Shown piece by piece: positions 43,470 to 53,897 of a DNA stretch of 64,000 nucleotides (the first letter of the stretch is position 1; every line of letters begins with the position of its first letter). The position numbers were made by a program, and so were the translations under genes. Below the pieces are notes generated by a model. It did not search any database and was not told the origin of the DNA. It saw only the letters and a program-made list of their open reading frames with translations. This stretch comes from Streptococcus oralis (GTDB lineage: Bacteria; Bacillota; Bacilli; Lactobacillales; Streptococcaceae): assembly GCF_004127215.1 (NCBI RefSeq), contig NZ_QEWJ01000002.1, forward strand, positions 1-64,000. The letters are read 5' to 3'.

Positions 43470-43886
43470 ATGATTATCGTTAGAAAGCAAGAAGTTGTCA
43501 AGTTAGAGAATGTTTTGCATCTCTATCAGGCAGTCGGTTGGACAAATTATACATATCAACCCCAGATGCTGGAGAAGTCCTTGTCTCACTCATTAGCGAT
43601 TTACCTGGCACTTGATGGTGATGCCGTAGTGGGCTTGGTTCGTTTGGTCGGAGATGGTTTTTCATCGGTTTTTGTACAGGATTTGATCGTTTTGCCTAGC
43701 CATCAGCGCCAAGGGATTGGCAGCGCCTTGATGAAAGAGGCTTTAGGGGATTTCAAAGAGGCCTATCAAATCCAACTAGCGACCGAACATACAGAAAAAA
43801 ATTTGGGATTCTACCGTTTCTTGGGTTTTGAAACCTTATCTACTTATGATTGCACAGGAATGATTTGGGTAGAACGAAAAAAATAA
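43470..43886 (+). CDS. GNAT-family N-acetyltransferase
   Basis: The 138-aa protein starts MIIVRKQEVVKLENVLHLYQAVGWTNY and has the acetyl-CoA loop VLPSHQRQGIGSALMKEAL and the C-terminal GFYRFLGFETLS. It lies 11 bp after the previous GNAT gene and is likely cotranscribed. The substrate is unknown. A CiaR-activated small RNA promoter begins 16 bp after its stop. Confidence 0.9.
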   Translation: MIIVRKQEVVKLENVLHLYQAVGWTNYTYQPQMLEKSLSHSLAIYLALDGDAVVGLVRLVGDGFSSVFVQDLIVLPSHQRQGIGSALMKEALGDFKEAYQIQLATEHTEKNLGFYRFLGFETLSTYDCTGMIWVERKK

Positions 43887-43901
43887 AATAATTATTTTTT
43901 C

Positions 43902-43934
43902 TTAAGTAAAGTTTAAGTATCCTCGTGTATTATA
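43902..43934 (+). promoter_or_regulatory. CiaR-type promoter of small RNA B
   Basis: CTTAAG-taaag-TTTAAG (43902-43918), 10 bp, TATTAT (43929-43934). The first half-site has C for T in its first base. Confidence 0.85.
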
Positions 43935-43940
43935 TAGATA

Positions 43941-44036
43941 TTAGATAAAGACCTCCTAACTTTATTTAATGAAATCCCAAACTTTTCTTTTTCATCATAA
44001 TCTCCTAAAGAAGCCACCCAATCAGGTGGCTTTTTT
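43941..44036 (+). ncRNA. CiaR-dependent small RNA, copy B
   Basis: About 95 nt, with the 5' hairpin ATAAAG...CTTTAT exposing ACCTCCTAAC, a central U-rich single-stranded region with AATCTCCTAA (a second anti-SD), and the terminator AAGCCACC-caatca-GGTGGCTT plus T tract (44011-44036). It is nearly identical to the next small RNA, so the pair arose by duplication. This tandem pair before ruvB matches the pneumococcal ccnA/ccnB location as I recall it. Confidence 0.9.
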
Positions 44037-44099
44037 GTTGTTTGAGAAAGGAAATTTCATTTGGGGAAAATTTTAAAAAAATGATAAATCAGAGAAAAA

Positions 44100-44132
44100 G
44101 TTAAGTTAGCTTTAAGATTCATCTTGTATTAT
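44100..44132 (+). promoter_or_regulatory. CiaR-type promoter of small RNA C
   Basis: GTTAAG-ttagc-TTTAAG (44100-44116), 10 bp, TATTAT (44127-44132). Confidence 0.85.
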
Positions 44133-44138
44133 ATAATC

Positions 44139-44236
44139 ATTAAATAAAAACCTCCTAACTTTATTTAATGAAATCCTAAACTTTTCTTTTTCATAATAAT
44201 CTCCCTAAAGAAGCCACCCAATCAGGTGGCTTTTTT
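44139..44236 (+). ncRNA. CiaR-dependent small RNA, copy C
   Basis: Same architecture as copy B: the loop ACCTCCTAAC in an AATAAA/TTTATT-type hairpin, AATCTCCCTAA in the linker, and the identical terminator AAGCCACC/GGTGGCTT (44211-44236). Its terminator separates it from the ruvB promoter. Confidence 0.9.
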
Positions 44237-44254
44237 GTTTGTAGGCTGGATTTT

Positions 44255-44263
44255 TGCTATAAT
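44255..44263 (+). promoter_or_regulatory. Extended -10 promoter of ruvB
   Basis: TGCTATAAT, TATAAT at 44258-44263, 7 bp before the start codon ATG 44270. The mRNA would begin at or very near the start codon, so the transcript may be leaderless or use another start. Confidence 0.5.
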
Positions 44264-44269
44264 GGAAGC

Positions 44270-45268
44270 ATGAGTAGAATTTTAGATAATGAAATCATAG
44301 GTGATGAGGAGTTGGTAGAACGTACCCTCCGTCCCCAATATTTACGTGAATATATCGGTCAGGACAAGGTCAAGGATCAGTTGCAAATATTTATCGAGGC
44401 TGCCAAAATGCGGGATGAGGCGCTGGACCATGTTCTTTTGTTTGGCCCTCCAGGACTTGGGAAAACAACCATGGCTTTTGTCATTGCCAATGAACTGGGA
44501 GTCAATCTCAAGCAAACGTCTGGCCCTGTTATCGAAAAAGCGGGTGATCTGGTAGCGATTTTGAATGACTTGGAGCCTGGAGATGTCCTCTTTATTGACG
44601 AGATTCATCGCTTGCCCATGTCGGTGGAAGAGGTGCTTTATAGTGCAATGGAGGACTTCTACATTGATATCATGATTGGGGCGGGTGAAGGCAGTCGCAG
44701 TGTTCACTTGGACTTACCACCTTTTACCTTGATTGGTGCGACGACACGAGCTGGGATGCTCTCAAATCCGCTACGGGCCCGTTTTGGGATTACAGGTCAT
44801 ATGGAATACTACGCCCATGCTGACTTGACAGAGATTGTTGAGCGGACGGCAGATATTTTTGAGATGGAAATTACCCATGAGGCAGCTGCTGAGCTGGCCT
44901 TACGCAGTCGAGGAACTCCCCGTATCGCCAATCGTCTCCTCAAGCGCGTGCGCGATTTTGCCCAGATTATGGGGGATGGCTTAATCGATGATGTCATTAC
45001 TGATAAGGCCTTGACCATGCTGGATGTAGACCACGAAGGCTTAGACTATGTGGACCAGAAAATCCTTCGTACCATGATTGAGATGTATGGTGGTGGTCCT
45101 GTCGGTCTAGGAACTCTTTCTGTTAATATTGCCGAGGAGCGTGAGACGGTGGAAGATATGTACGAACCCTACCTCATCCAGAAAGGCTTTATCATGCGGA
45201 CACGATCTGGACGGGTGGCGACAGCCAAGGCATATGAGCATTTAGGTTATGAATACAATGAAAAATAA
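44270..45268 (+). CDS. ruvB: Holliday junction branch migration helicase RuvB
   Basis: The 332-aa AAA+ motor drives branch migration with RuvA. Walker A is GPPGLGKTT (about 60-68), Walker B LFIDEIHR, sensor 1 GATTRAGML and the arginine finger region [12 protein letters not shown]. The length is normal. GGAAGC is the only purine-rich sequence before ATG. The gene overlaps the next frame by 20 bp. Confidence 0.98.
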   Translation: MSRILDNEIIGDEELVERTLRPQYLREYIGQDKVKDQLQIFIEAAKMRDEALDHVLLFGPPGLGKTTMAFVIANELGVNLKQTSGPVIEKAGDLVAILNDLEPGDVLFIDEIHRLPMSVEEVLYSAMEDFYIDIMIGAGEGSRSVHLDLPPFTLIGATTRAGMLSNPLRARFGITGHMEYYAHADLTEIVERTADIFEMEITHEAAAELALRSRGTPRIANRLLKRVRDFAQIMGDGLIDDVITDKALTMLDVDHEGLDYVDQKILRTMIEMYGGGPVGLGTLSVNIAEERETVEDMYEPYLIQKGFIMRTRSGRVATAKAYEHLGYEYNEK

Positions 45269-45833
45269 GCAAGAAATCCTAGACAGTGTTGGGAAAAATC
45301 CGGATATGATGGCTATTCTGACTATCATCCGTGACCTGGAGTTGAAAGATACCTGGTTGGCAGCAGGTTCTGTCAGAAATTTTATCTGGAATCTCTTGTC
45401 AGATAAATCTCCTTTTGACCGTGAAACAGATGTGGATGTGATTTTCTTTGATTCGGATGTGAGTTATGAAGAAACGCTGGCTATAGAAAGTAAGCTGAAA
45501 GAGGATTTCCCCCAGTATCAGTGGGAGTTGAAAAATCAGGTCTATATGCATCTGCACAGTCCCCACACTGCTCCCTACACAAGTTCTCGTGATGCTATGA
45601 GTAAGTATCCGGAACGTTGCACGGCGGTAGGCCTTCGCTTGAATGAAGATTCCACTTTAGAGCTCTTTGCGCCCTATGGTTTAGAAGATATTTTGAACTT
45701 TCAGGTTTCCCCAACTCCTCATTTCCTAGAGAATGAAGACCGAATGAAACTCTATCAAGAACGCTTGTCCAAGAAAAATTGGCAAGAAAAATGGAAAAAT
45801 CTGACTTTCTCAAAAAACTTAAGAAAAATTTAA
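45249..45833 (+). CDS. Nucleotidyltransferase family protein (COG3575)
   Basis: The 194-aa protein has a nucleotidyltransferase-like core ([26 protein letters not shown]) with the DVD acidic pair, as in the COG3575/DUF925 family. Its substrate is unknown. ATG 45249 or 45258 may start it; both lie in the ruvB 3' end, so it is translationally coupled. Its last codons contain the CiaR box of the next small RNA. Confidence 0.82.
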   Translation: MNTMKNKQEILDSVGKNPDMMAILTIIRDLELKDTWLAAGSVRNFIWNLLSDKSPFDRETDVDVIFFDSDVSYEETLAIESKLKEDFPQYQWELKNQVYMHLHSPHTAPYTSSRDAMSKYPERCTAVGLRLNEDSTLELFAPYGLEDILNFQVSPTPHFLENEDRMKLYQERLSKKNWQEKWKNLTFSKNLRKI

Positions 45834-45850
45834 GCTAGGAGGTGTATACT
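45818..45850 (+). promoter_or_regulatory. CiaR-type promoter of small RNA D
   Basis: CTTAAG-aaaaa-TTTAAG (45818-45834), 10 bp, TATACT (45845-45850). The direct repeat overlaps the last codons and stop of the preceding gene. Confidence 0.88.
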
Positions 45851-45856
45851 AAGCTC

Positions 45857-45949
45857 ATAAGTTAAGAAGAACTTAACTTAAACTCCTAAAACTTTTTCAT
45901 AATAATCTCCCTATAAAATAAAGTCGCCCAATCAGGCGACTTATTTTTT
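45857..45949 (+). ncRNA. CiaR-dependent small RNA, copy D
   Basis: About 92 nt. The 5' hairpin is GTTAAG...CTTAAC, different from copies A-C, followed by single-stranded AAACTCCTAAAAC and AATCTCCC. The terminator is AAGTCGCC-caatca-GGCGACTT with T tract (45921-45949). The location between ruvB/COG3575 and uppS matches a pneumococcal ccn gene (ccnD, from memory). Confidence 0.88.
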
Positions 45950-46002
45950 GTTTGTCTACAAGCAAAGGCGGTAACTTAGCAATAGAAGAATAGAGGGAAA
46001 TA

Positions 46003-46011
46003 TGGTATAAT
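46003..46011 (+). promoter_or_regulatory. Extended -10 promoter of uppS
   Basis: TGGTATAAT with TATAAT at 46006-46011, about 33 bp before the start codon. Confidence 0.65.
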
Positions 46012-46043
46012 GAAACGATAGATTTTTGAATAGGAATATGATC

Positions 46044-46802
46044 ATGTTTGGATTTTTTAAGAAAGATAAAGCTGTAGAAGTTGAGGTTCCAACACAGGTT
46101 CCTGCTCATATTGGAATCATCATGGATGGGAATGGTCGCTGGGCTAAAAAACGGATGCAACCACGAGTTTTTGGCCATAAGGCGGGGATGGAAGCCCTCC
46201 AAAAGGTGACCAAGGCAGCTAACAAGATGGGAGTGAAGGTCATCACAGTCTATGCCTTTTCAACGGAAAATTGGACGCGCCCAGATCAAGAGGTCAAGTT
46301 CATCATGAACTTGCCAGTCGAGTTTTATGATAACTACGTCCCTGAATTACATGCAAATAATGTTAAGATTCAGATGATTGGGGAGACAGACCGTCTGCCT
46401 AAGCCGACGTTTGAAGCTTTGAAAAAAGCAGAGGAGTTGACCAAGAACAATACAGGCTTGATTCTCAATTTTGCCCTTAATTATGGTGGTCGTGCTGAAA
46501 TCACGCAGGCTCTTAAGAGCTTGACTCAGGAAGTTCTAGATGCCAAAATCAATCCTGGCGATATCACAGAAGATATGATTGGGGACTACCTTTTCACGCA
46601 ACGCCTACCAAAGGATTTGCGAGACCCAGATTTGATTATCCGCACGAGTGGTGAGTTACGTTTGAGTAATTTCTTGCCATGGCAAGCAGCCTATAGCGAG
46701 CTTTATTTTACGGATACCTTGTGGCCTGATTTTGATGAAGCTGCTCTGCAGGAAGCTATTGCTGCCTTTAACCATCGCAATCGCCGGTTTGGAGGAGTTT
46801 AG
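46044..46802 (+). CDS. uppS: Undecaprenyl diphosphate synthase
   Basis: The 252-aa cis-prenyltransferase makes the C55 lipid carrier for peptidoglycan, teichoic acid and capsule. The signature HIGIIMDGNGRWAKKR with the catalytic Asp is near residue 28, and RDPDLIIRTSGELRLSNFLPWQ lies near the C-terminus. MFGFFKKDK at ATG 46044 is the family start; the upstream ATG gives six extra residues. It leads uppS-cdsA-eep-proS. Confidence 0.96.
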   Translation: MFGFFKKDKAVEVEVPTQVPAHIGIIMDGNGRWAKKRMQPRVFGHKAGMEALQKVTKAANKMGVKVITVYAFSTENWTRPDQEVKFIMNLPVEFYDNYVPELHANNVKIQMIGETDRLPKPTFEALKKAEELTKNNTGLILNFALNYGGRAEITQALKSLTQEVLDAKINPGDITEDMIGDYLFTQRLPKDLRDPDLIIRTSGELRLSNFLPWQAAYSELYFTDTLWPDFDEAALQEAIAAFNHRNRRFGGV

Positions 46803-46810
46803 GAGAAGAT

Positions 46811-47614
46811 ATGACCAAGGATTTACAAAAGAGAACATTGTTTGCAGTATTGGCCCTGGCCATTTTCCTCCCAGTCTTATTTGTGGGAGGGTTCTTGTTG
46901 CAGATAGGAATTGGTTTGTTAGCGATGCTGGCTGTCCATGAACTCTTGCACATGAAGGGGCTAAAGACCATGACCATCGAGGGCACCTTGACCCTCTTTG
47001 CGACCTTTGCCCTCACAATCCCCTTAGAAAATTACCTAACTTTTTTGCCAGTTGATGGGAATGTGGTTGCCTACAGCGTTCTTATTACAATTATGCTAGG
47101 GACCACCGTTTTCAGTAAAAGCTATACCATTGAAGATGCAGTTTTCCCGATTGCGATGAGCTTTTATGTTGGTTTTGGCTTTAATGCCTTACTAGATGCT
47201 CGGGTGGCGGGTTTTGACAAGGTGCTTCTGGCCCTCTTTATCGTCTGGGCGACAGATAGCGCAGCTTACCTGATAGGGATGAATTTTGGCAAGCATAAGT
47301 TGGCTCCGAGAGTCTCTCCCAATAAGAGTATTGAGGGCTTTATCGGTGGTATTCTAGGTGCGGTACTAGTAACAGCAATCTTCATGCTGGTAGACAGTAC
47401 AGTTGCTCTCCCTTATGGAATTTATAGAATGAGCCTCTTTGCCATCTTCTTCAGTGTGGCAGGTCAGTTTGGTGACTTGATTGAGAGTGCTATGAAACGC
47501 CATTTCGGTGTCAAGGATTCTGGGAAATTTATCCCGGGGCATGGTGGTGTGTTGGATCGCTTTGATAGTATGTTGATTGTGTTTCCAATGATGCACTTGT
47601 TTGGCCTCTTCTAA
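46811..47614 (+). CDS. cdsA: Phosphatidate cytidylyltransferase
   Basis: The 267-aa membrane enzyme makes CDP-diacylglycerol, the precursor of phosphatidylglycerol and cardiolipin. About eight hydrophobic segments precede the signature near the C-terminus SAMKRHFGVKDSGKFIPGHGGVLDRFDS. GGAGTTTAGGAG precedes ATG, 8 bp after uppS. Confidence 0.96.
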   Translation: MTKDLQKRTLFAVLALAIFLPVLFVGGFLLQIGIGLLAMLAVHELLHMKGLKTMTIEGTLTLFATFALTIPLENYLTFLPVDGNVVAYSVLITIMLGTTVFSKSYTIEDAVFPIAMSFYVGFGFNALLDARVAGFDKVLLALFIVWATDSAAYLIGMNFGKHKLAPRVSPNKSIEGFIGGILGAVLVTAIFMLVDSTVALPYGIYRMSLFAIFFSVAGQFGDLIESAMKRHFGVKDSGKFIPGHGGVLDRFDSMLIVFPMMHLFGLF

Positions 47615-47629
47615 AGAAAGGAATATTGA

Positions 47630-48889
47630 ATGATTGGATTGCTAACCTTTATCCTAGTTTTTGGGATTATCGTGGTGGTGCATGAGTTTGGACATTTTTA
47701 TTTTGCCAAGAAATCAGGCATTTTAGTCCGTGAATTTGCTATTGGTATGGGCCCCAAGATTTTTGCCCATATCGGTAAGGACGGCACTGCTTATACCATT
47801 CGGATCCTTCCTTTAGGAGGGTATGTTCGTATGGCTGGTTGGGGTGATGATGCGACGGAGATCAAGACAGGAACCCCGGTCAGTTTAACACTTGCAGAGG
47901 ATGGTAAGGTCAAACGGATCAATCTATCTGGGAAGAAACTGGATCAAACAGCTCTTCCTATGCAGGTGACCCAGTTTGACTTTGAAGATAAACTCTTTAT
48001 CAAGGGCTTGGTTCTGGAAGAAGAAAAAACATTTGCAGTGGATCATGATGCAACGGTTGTGGAAGCAGATGGAACGGAGGTTCGGATTGCTCCTCTAGAT
48101 GTTCAATATCAAAATGCAACTATCTGGGGAAAACTGATTACCAACTTTGCAGGTCCTATGAACAACTTTATCTTAGGTGTCGTTGTTTTTTGGATTTTAA
48201 TCTTTATGCAGGGGGGTGTCAGAGATGTAGCTACCAACCAGTTTCATGTCATGCCCCAAGGGGCTTTAGCTAAGGTAGGAGTGCCAGAAACGGCTCAAAT
48301 TACCAAGATTGGCTCACATGAGATTAACAACTGGGAAAGTTTGATTCAGGCTGTGGAATCAGAAACCAAAGATAAGACGGCACCGACCTTGGATGTGACT
48401 ATTTCTGAAAATGGTAGTGACAAACAAGTCACTGTTAGTCCGGAAGAAAGTCAAGGCCGTTACCTTCTAGGTGTTCAACCGGGGATTAAGTCAGATTTTG
48501 TATCTATGTTTGTAGGTGGTTTTACAACTGCTGCTGACTCGGCCCTCCGAATTCTCTCAGAACTGAAAAATCTGATTTTCCAACCGGATTTGAACAAGCT
48601 AGGTGGACCTGTTGCCATCTTTAAGGCAAGTAGTGATGCTGCTAAAAATGGAATTGAGAATGTCTTGTACTTCTTGGCAATAATTTCCATCAATATTGGG
48701 ATTTTTAATCTTATTCCGATTCCAGCCCTGGATGGTGGTAAGATTGTGCTCAATATCCTAGAAGCCATTCGCCGGAAACCACTTAAACAAGAAATTGAAA
48801 CCTATGTCACCTTGGCCGGAGTAGTCATCATGGTTGTCCTGATGATTGCTGTGACCTGGAATGACATTATGCGACTCTTTTTTAGATAA
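47630..48889 (+). CDS. eep: Site-2 protease Eep/RseP (RIP metalloprotease)
   Basis: The 419-aa intramembrane protease has the zinc motif H18-E-F-G-H22 in the first membrane segment, a PDZ region (about 200-280) and the third ligand in [11 protein letters not shown]. In streptococci and enterococci Eep cuts lipoprotein signal peptides to release peptide pheromones and acts on anti-sigma-like substrates. AAAGG precedes ATG 47630. Membrane segments at 1-25, 175-195, 340-360 and 395-415 fit the family. Confidence 0.95.
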   Translation: MIGLLTFILVFGIIVVVHEFGHFYFAKKSGILVREFAIGMGPKIFAHIGKDGTAYTIRILPLGGYVRMAGWGDDATEIKTGTPVSLTLAEDGKVKRINLSGKKLDQTALPMQVTQFDFEDKLFIKGLVLEEEKTFAVDHDATVVEADGTEVRIAPLDVQYQNATIWGKLITNFAGPMNNFILGVVVFWILIFMQGGVRDVATNQFHVMPQGALAKVGVPETAQITKIGSHEINNWESLIQAVESETKDKTAPTLDVTISENGSDKQVTVSPEESQGRYLLGVQPGIKSDFVSMFVGGFTTAADSALRILSELKNLIFQPDLNKLGGPVAIFKASSDAAKNGIENVLYFLAIISINIGIFNLIPIPALDGGKIVLNILEAIRRKPLKQEIETYVTLAGVVIMVVLMIAVTWNDIMRLFFR

Positions 48890-50755
<1,866 letters not shown>

Positions 50756-50831
50756 AAACTATAATCAGAAGAAAAACAAGGAAAAAATGTAACTAGTTTT
50801 TACCTTGTTTTTTCTGTATAATGGGAAAAGT

Positions 50832-50939
50832 GATACTCAATGAAAATCAAAGAGCAAACTAGGAAGCTAGCCGCAGGCTGTACTTGAGTACGGCAAGGCG
50901 ATGCTGACGTGGTTTGAATTTGATTTTCGAAGAGTAGAG
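50832..50939. repeat. BOX element (boxA-boxC type, without boxB)
   Basis: The segment begins GATACTCAATGAAAATCAAA, contains AACTAGGAAGCTAGCCGCAG, GTACTTGAGTACGGCAAGGC and GCTGACGTGGTTTGA, and ends GATTTTCGAAGAGTA. This is the classical BOX sequence of pneumococcus and close relatives, formed from boxA and boxC without an intervening boxB. It is transcribed into a stable stem-loop between proS and bglA. Confidence 0.92.
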
Positions 50940-50958
50940 TAGATAAAGAGGTAAATGT

Positions 50959-52338
50959 ATGCTAAAATTTCCAAAGGATTTTGTCTGGGGCTCCTCTACT
51001 TCTGGACCGCAGACAGAAGGACGTGTAGCTGGTGACGGTAAGGGAGATAATCTCTGGGATTATTGGTACCAAGTGGAGCCAAATCGTTACTATAATGGGA
51101 TTGGTCCAGATAAAACATCAACCTTTTATGAAAACTGGGAAAAGGATATTGACCTCTTGTTAGAAACTGGTCACACGGCCTTTCGGACTTCTATTCAGTG
51201 GTCACGGATTTTTCCACAAGGGCGTGGGGAAGTCAATCCTCAAGGTGTAGACTTTTACCGTAAGGTTTTTGAGGCTATTAAGGCCAAAGGGATTCGTCTT
51301 TTAGTCAATCTTTATCATTTTGATTTGCCTTTTGCCCTTCAAGAGGATGGTGATGGTTGGGAAAATAAGGCAACCGTCAGGGCCTATGAAGACTATGCTC
51401 GTTTTTGTTTTGAGACTTACGGTGACTTGGTGGACCAATGGATTACCTTCAATGAACCCATCGTCCCCGTAGAATTTGGTTATTTTTATGATGCCCATTA
51501 TCCTCACAAGGTAGATGCTAAGGCGGCGGTTAAGGTTGCTTATCATACGCAATTGGCTAGCAGTCTTGCGGTTAAGGCCTGTCATGAGATTTTGCCTGAT
51601 TCTAAGATTGGGATTGTCCTTAACTTGACACCAGCTTACCCACGTAGCCAGCATCCCGCGGATGTCAAGGCTGCTCGCATTGCGGATCTCTTTCAAGCTC
51701 AATCTTTCCTAGATCCGTCTGTCTTGGGGACTTATCCAGGAGAGTTAGTGGAAATTTTAGCAGAGCATGATTTACTACCAGATTCTACAGCTGAAGAGAT
51801 AGAGCTTATCCGTGAACATACTGTGGACTTCCTTGGAGTCAACTACTACCAACCTTTGCGCGTTATGGCGCCGCGTTTTGCTAAGCATCCTGATAGCCCG
51901 CTCTTGCCAGAACATTTCTATGAGCCTTATGTTATGCCTGGACGTAAAATCAATCCTCACCGCGGTTGGGAAATCTATGAGCAAGGAATTTACCATATTG
52001 CCCAAAACATCAAGGAAAACTATGGCAATATCGAGTGGATGCTGACAGAGAATGGCATGGGGGTTGAAGGTGAAGATAAATTCCGTGAGAATGGCATGAT
52101 TCAAGATGACTATCGTATCGATTTTGTCAAAGGGCATTTGCGTGAACTCCATCGTGCCATTGAAGACGGAGCTAACTGTAAAGGTTACTTAATCTGGACC
52201 TTTATCGACTGCTGGTCATGGCTCAATAGCTATAAAAACCGCTATGGTCTGGTTGAGCTTGACTTGGAAACGCAAGAACGTCGCCTGAAGAAATCAGGCC
52301 ACTGGTTCAAAGAACTTAGCGATAATAATGGATTTTAA
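50959..52338 (+). CDS. bglA: 6-phospho-beta-glucosidase, GH1
   Basis: The 459-aa GH1 enzyme splits phosphorylated beta-glucosides taken up by PTS. The acid/base is the Glu of TFNEP, and the nucleophile is the Glu of LTENG. The N-terminal motif FVWGSSTSGPQTEG fits the phospho-specific streptococcal branch. AGAGG precedes ATG. No PTS gene is adjacent. Whether the substrate is phosphorylated needs the phosphate-binding residues near the C-terminus (SWLNSYKNRYGLV) to be compared with known BglA. Confidence 0.93.
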   Translation: MLKFPKDFVWGSSTSGPQTEGRVAGDGKGDNLWDYWYQVEPNRYYNGIGPDKTSTFYENWEKDIDLLLETGHTAFRTSIQWSRIFPQGRGEVNPQGVDFYRKVFEAIKAKGIRLLVNLYHFDLPFALQEDGDGWENKATVRAYEDYARFCFETYGDLVDQWITFNEPIVPVEFGYFYDAHYPHKVDAKAAVKVAYHTQLASSLAVKACHEILPDSKIGIVLNLTPAYPRSQHPADVKAARIADLFQAQSFLDPSVLGTYPGELVEILAEHDLLPDSTAEEIELIREHTVDFLGVNYYQPLRVMAPRFAKHPDSPLLPEHFYEPYVMPGRKINPHRGWEIYEQGIYHIAQNIKENYGNIEWMLTENGMGVEGEDKFRENGMIQDDYRIDFVKGHLRELHRAIEDGANCKGYLIWTFIDCWSWLNSYKNRYGLVELDLETQERRLKKSGHWFKELSDNNGF

Positions 52339-52346
52339 AAAGAGAT

Positions 52347-52380
52347 TCTGACCGATTATCTTAATTGGTCAGAGTTTTCT
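52347..52380 (+). terminator. Terminator of bglA
   Basis: TCTGACC pairs with GGTCAGA, with an inner ATTA/TTAAT stem, followed by GTTTTCTTTTA. Confidence 0.85.
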
Positions 52381-52490
52381 TTTATTCGTTAATTTTTTCG
52401 ATGCTTCCCCATCGAAAATAAGTTTTCAGCTATAAAAAGAATAGAAATAGGAAGGCAAAGAATATTTTGACTAGAAACCTGCCACATTTT

Positions 52491-52499
52491 TGGTATAAT
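52491..52499 (+). promoter_or_regulatory. Extended -10 promoter of the GCS2-type ligase gene
   Basis: TGGTATAAT (TATAAT 52494-52499), preceded by TTGACT (52467-52472) at 21 bp, too far for a normal -35. Confidence 0.55.
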
Positions 52500-52545
52500 A
52501 TTACTTATTCACATTTTATTTTGATTATGAAAGTGTTGGTGTTTG

Positions 52546-53823
52546 ATGTCTCGTTCGGTTGACTTGCTTAAGAAGCGCTACTTAGAAAATATAAAAGAGA
52601 ACCCAGATTTATTTGTTGGGGTTGAGCTGGAGTATCCTGTTGTAAATTTAGAGGGCAAGGCTACGGATATTGAGGTTGTTAAGGAACTCTTTCGATATTT
52701 ACCATCAGTTCTGGGGTTTACTATCGAAAAAGTAGATGAGTTTGGAAATCCAATTCAGTTGCTAGATCCCGTAAGTCAGGATACTATCTTGTTCGAAGTC
52801 TCTTATACAACTATCGAGTTTGCTTTTGGTAGGGCTAAATCCATCCAAGAGGTTGAAGAGCGTTTTAGAGACTACATGGATTTGATTCAGAAAAAATTGG
52901 GTGAAGCAAATCATGCCATTATTGGTTCTGGAATACATCCATACTGGGAGAAGAATGAAAATCAACCGGTTGCTTATGCACGCTATCAGATGTTGATGGC
53001 TTATTTGAACTTAAGTAGAAGTAAGACTAATGTGGATTTACACGATTATCCGCAATATGGTGCTTTTATCTGTGGCAGTCAAGTTCAATTAGATGTTTCA
53101 AAGTCCAACTATCTGCGTGTTATCAATGCTTTTACTCAAATTGAAGCGGCTAAAGCTTATTTATTTGCAAATTCTGAGTTTTCAGGGGCGGATTGGGATA
53201 CTAAAATTTCAAGAGATATTTTTTGGGAAGAGTCTATGCACGGGATTTATCCTGAAAATGTAGGTGTCAATGCCAGACTCTTTAAAGATGAGGATGATTT
53301 TTTTGATTATCTGGATCACTCTGCGATCTTTACTGCGGAACGTGATGGACAGACCTATTACTTTAATCCTATTCAGGCTAGAGATTATTTGACTACACCT
53401 GAAATCCAAGCATTTACCCTGAATGGGGATGAGGTATTAATCTATCCTCAGGAGCAGGACTTCCAAACACACCGTAGTTACCAGTACCAAGACTTAACAA
53501 CACGAGGAACTGTTGAATTTCGTAGTGTTTGTACACAGCCGCTAGACCGCACCTTTGCTTCTGCAGCTTTTCACTTGGGCTTGTTACTTCATTTAGACAA
53601 GTTAGAAGCTTACTTGCAATCTGCACCATTTTTTACTACATTTGGTCGTGATTGCAAGTCATTGAGGAGACAATTTTCTAAGAAAATGCTCACAGATGAG
53701 GAAGAAACTGCAATTGTCGAGTTTTCAAAAGACTTACTCCTTCTAGCTGAGGAAGGACTGGAGAAGAGAGGCAAGCAAGAAATGACCTATTTACAGCCTT
53801 TGAAAGAAGAATTGGGTCTATAA
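52546..53823 (+). CDS. GCS2-type glutamate-cysteine ligase-like protein
   Basis: The 425-aa protein belongs to the carboxylate-amine ligase superfamily (ATP-grasp-like GCS fold): FVGVELEYPVVNLEG near the N-terminus with the metal-binding ELE, IIGSGIHPYW, and TTRGTVEFRSVCTQPLD with the EFR motif. It may make gamma-glutamylcysteine or another gamma-glutamyl peptide. Streptococci that make glutathione usually use a fused GshF, so this single-domain form may have a different product. TTG 52543 adjoins ATG 52546; no clear ribosome binding site is visible. Confidence 0.8.
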   Translation: MSRSVDLLKKRYLENIKENPDLFVGVELEYPVVNLEGKATDIEVVKELFRYLPSVLGFTIEKVDEFGNPIQLLDPVSQDTILFEVSYTTIEFAFGRAKSIQEVEERFRDYMDLIQKKLGEANHAIIGSGIHPYWEKNENQPVAYARYQMLMAYLNLSRSKTNVDLHDYPQYGAFICGSQVQLDVSKSNYLRVINAFTQIEAAKAYLFANSEFSGADWDTKISRDIFWEESMHGIYPENVGVNARLFKDEDDFFDYLDHSAIFTAERDGQTYYFNPIQARDYLTTPEIQAFTLNGDEVLIYPQEQDFQTHRSYQYQDLTTRGTVEFRSVCTQPLDRTFASAAFHLGLLLHLDKLEAYLQSAPFFTTFGRDCKSLRRQFSKKMLTDEEETAIVEFSKDLLLLAEEGLEKRGKQEMTYLQPLKEELGL

Positions 53824-53861
53824 TTTCTCTTATAAAGGGAGAATTTTCTGAAAAATCATGA

Positions 53862-53867
53862 TATAAT
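53862..53867 (+). promoter_or_regulatory. -10 region of the thrC promoter
   Basis: TGATATAAT (TATAAT 53862-53867), with TG one base upstream, 31 bp before the start codon. Confidence 0.6.
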
Positions 53868-53897
53868 GGAAGAGACTATAGATAAAGGATAGAGATT

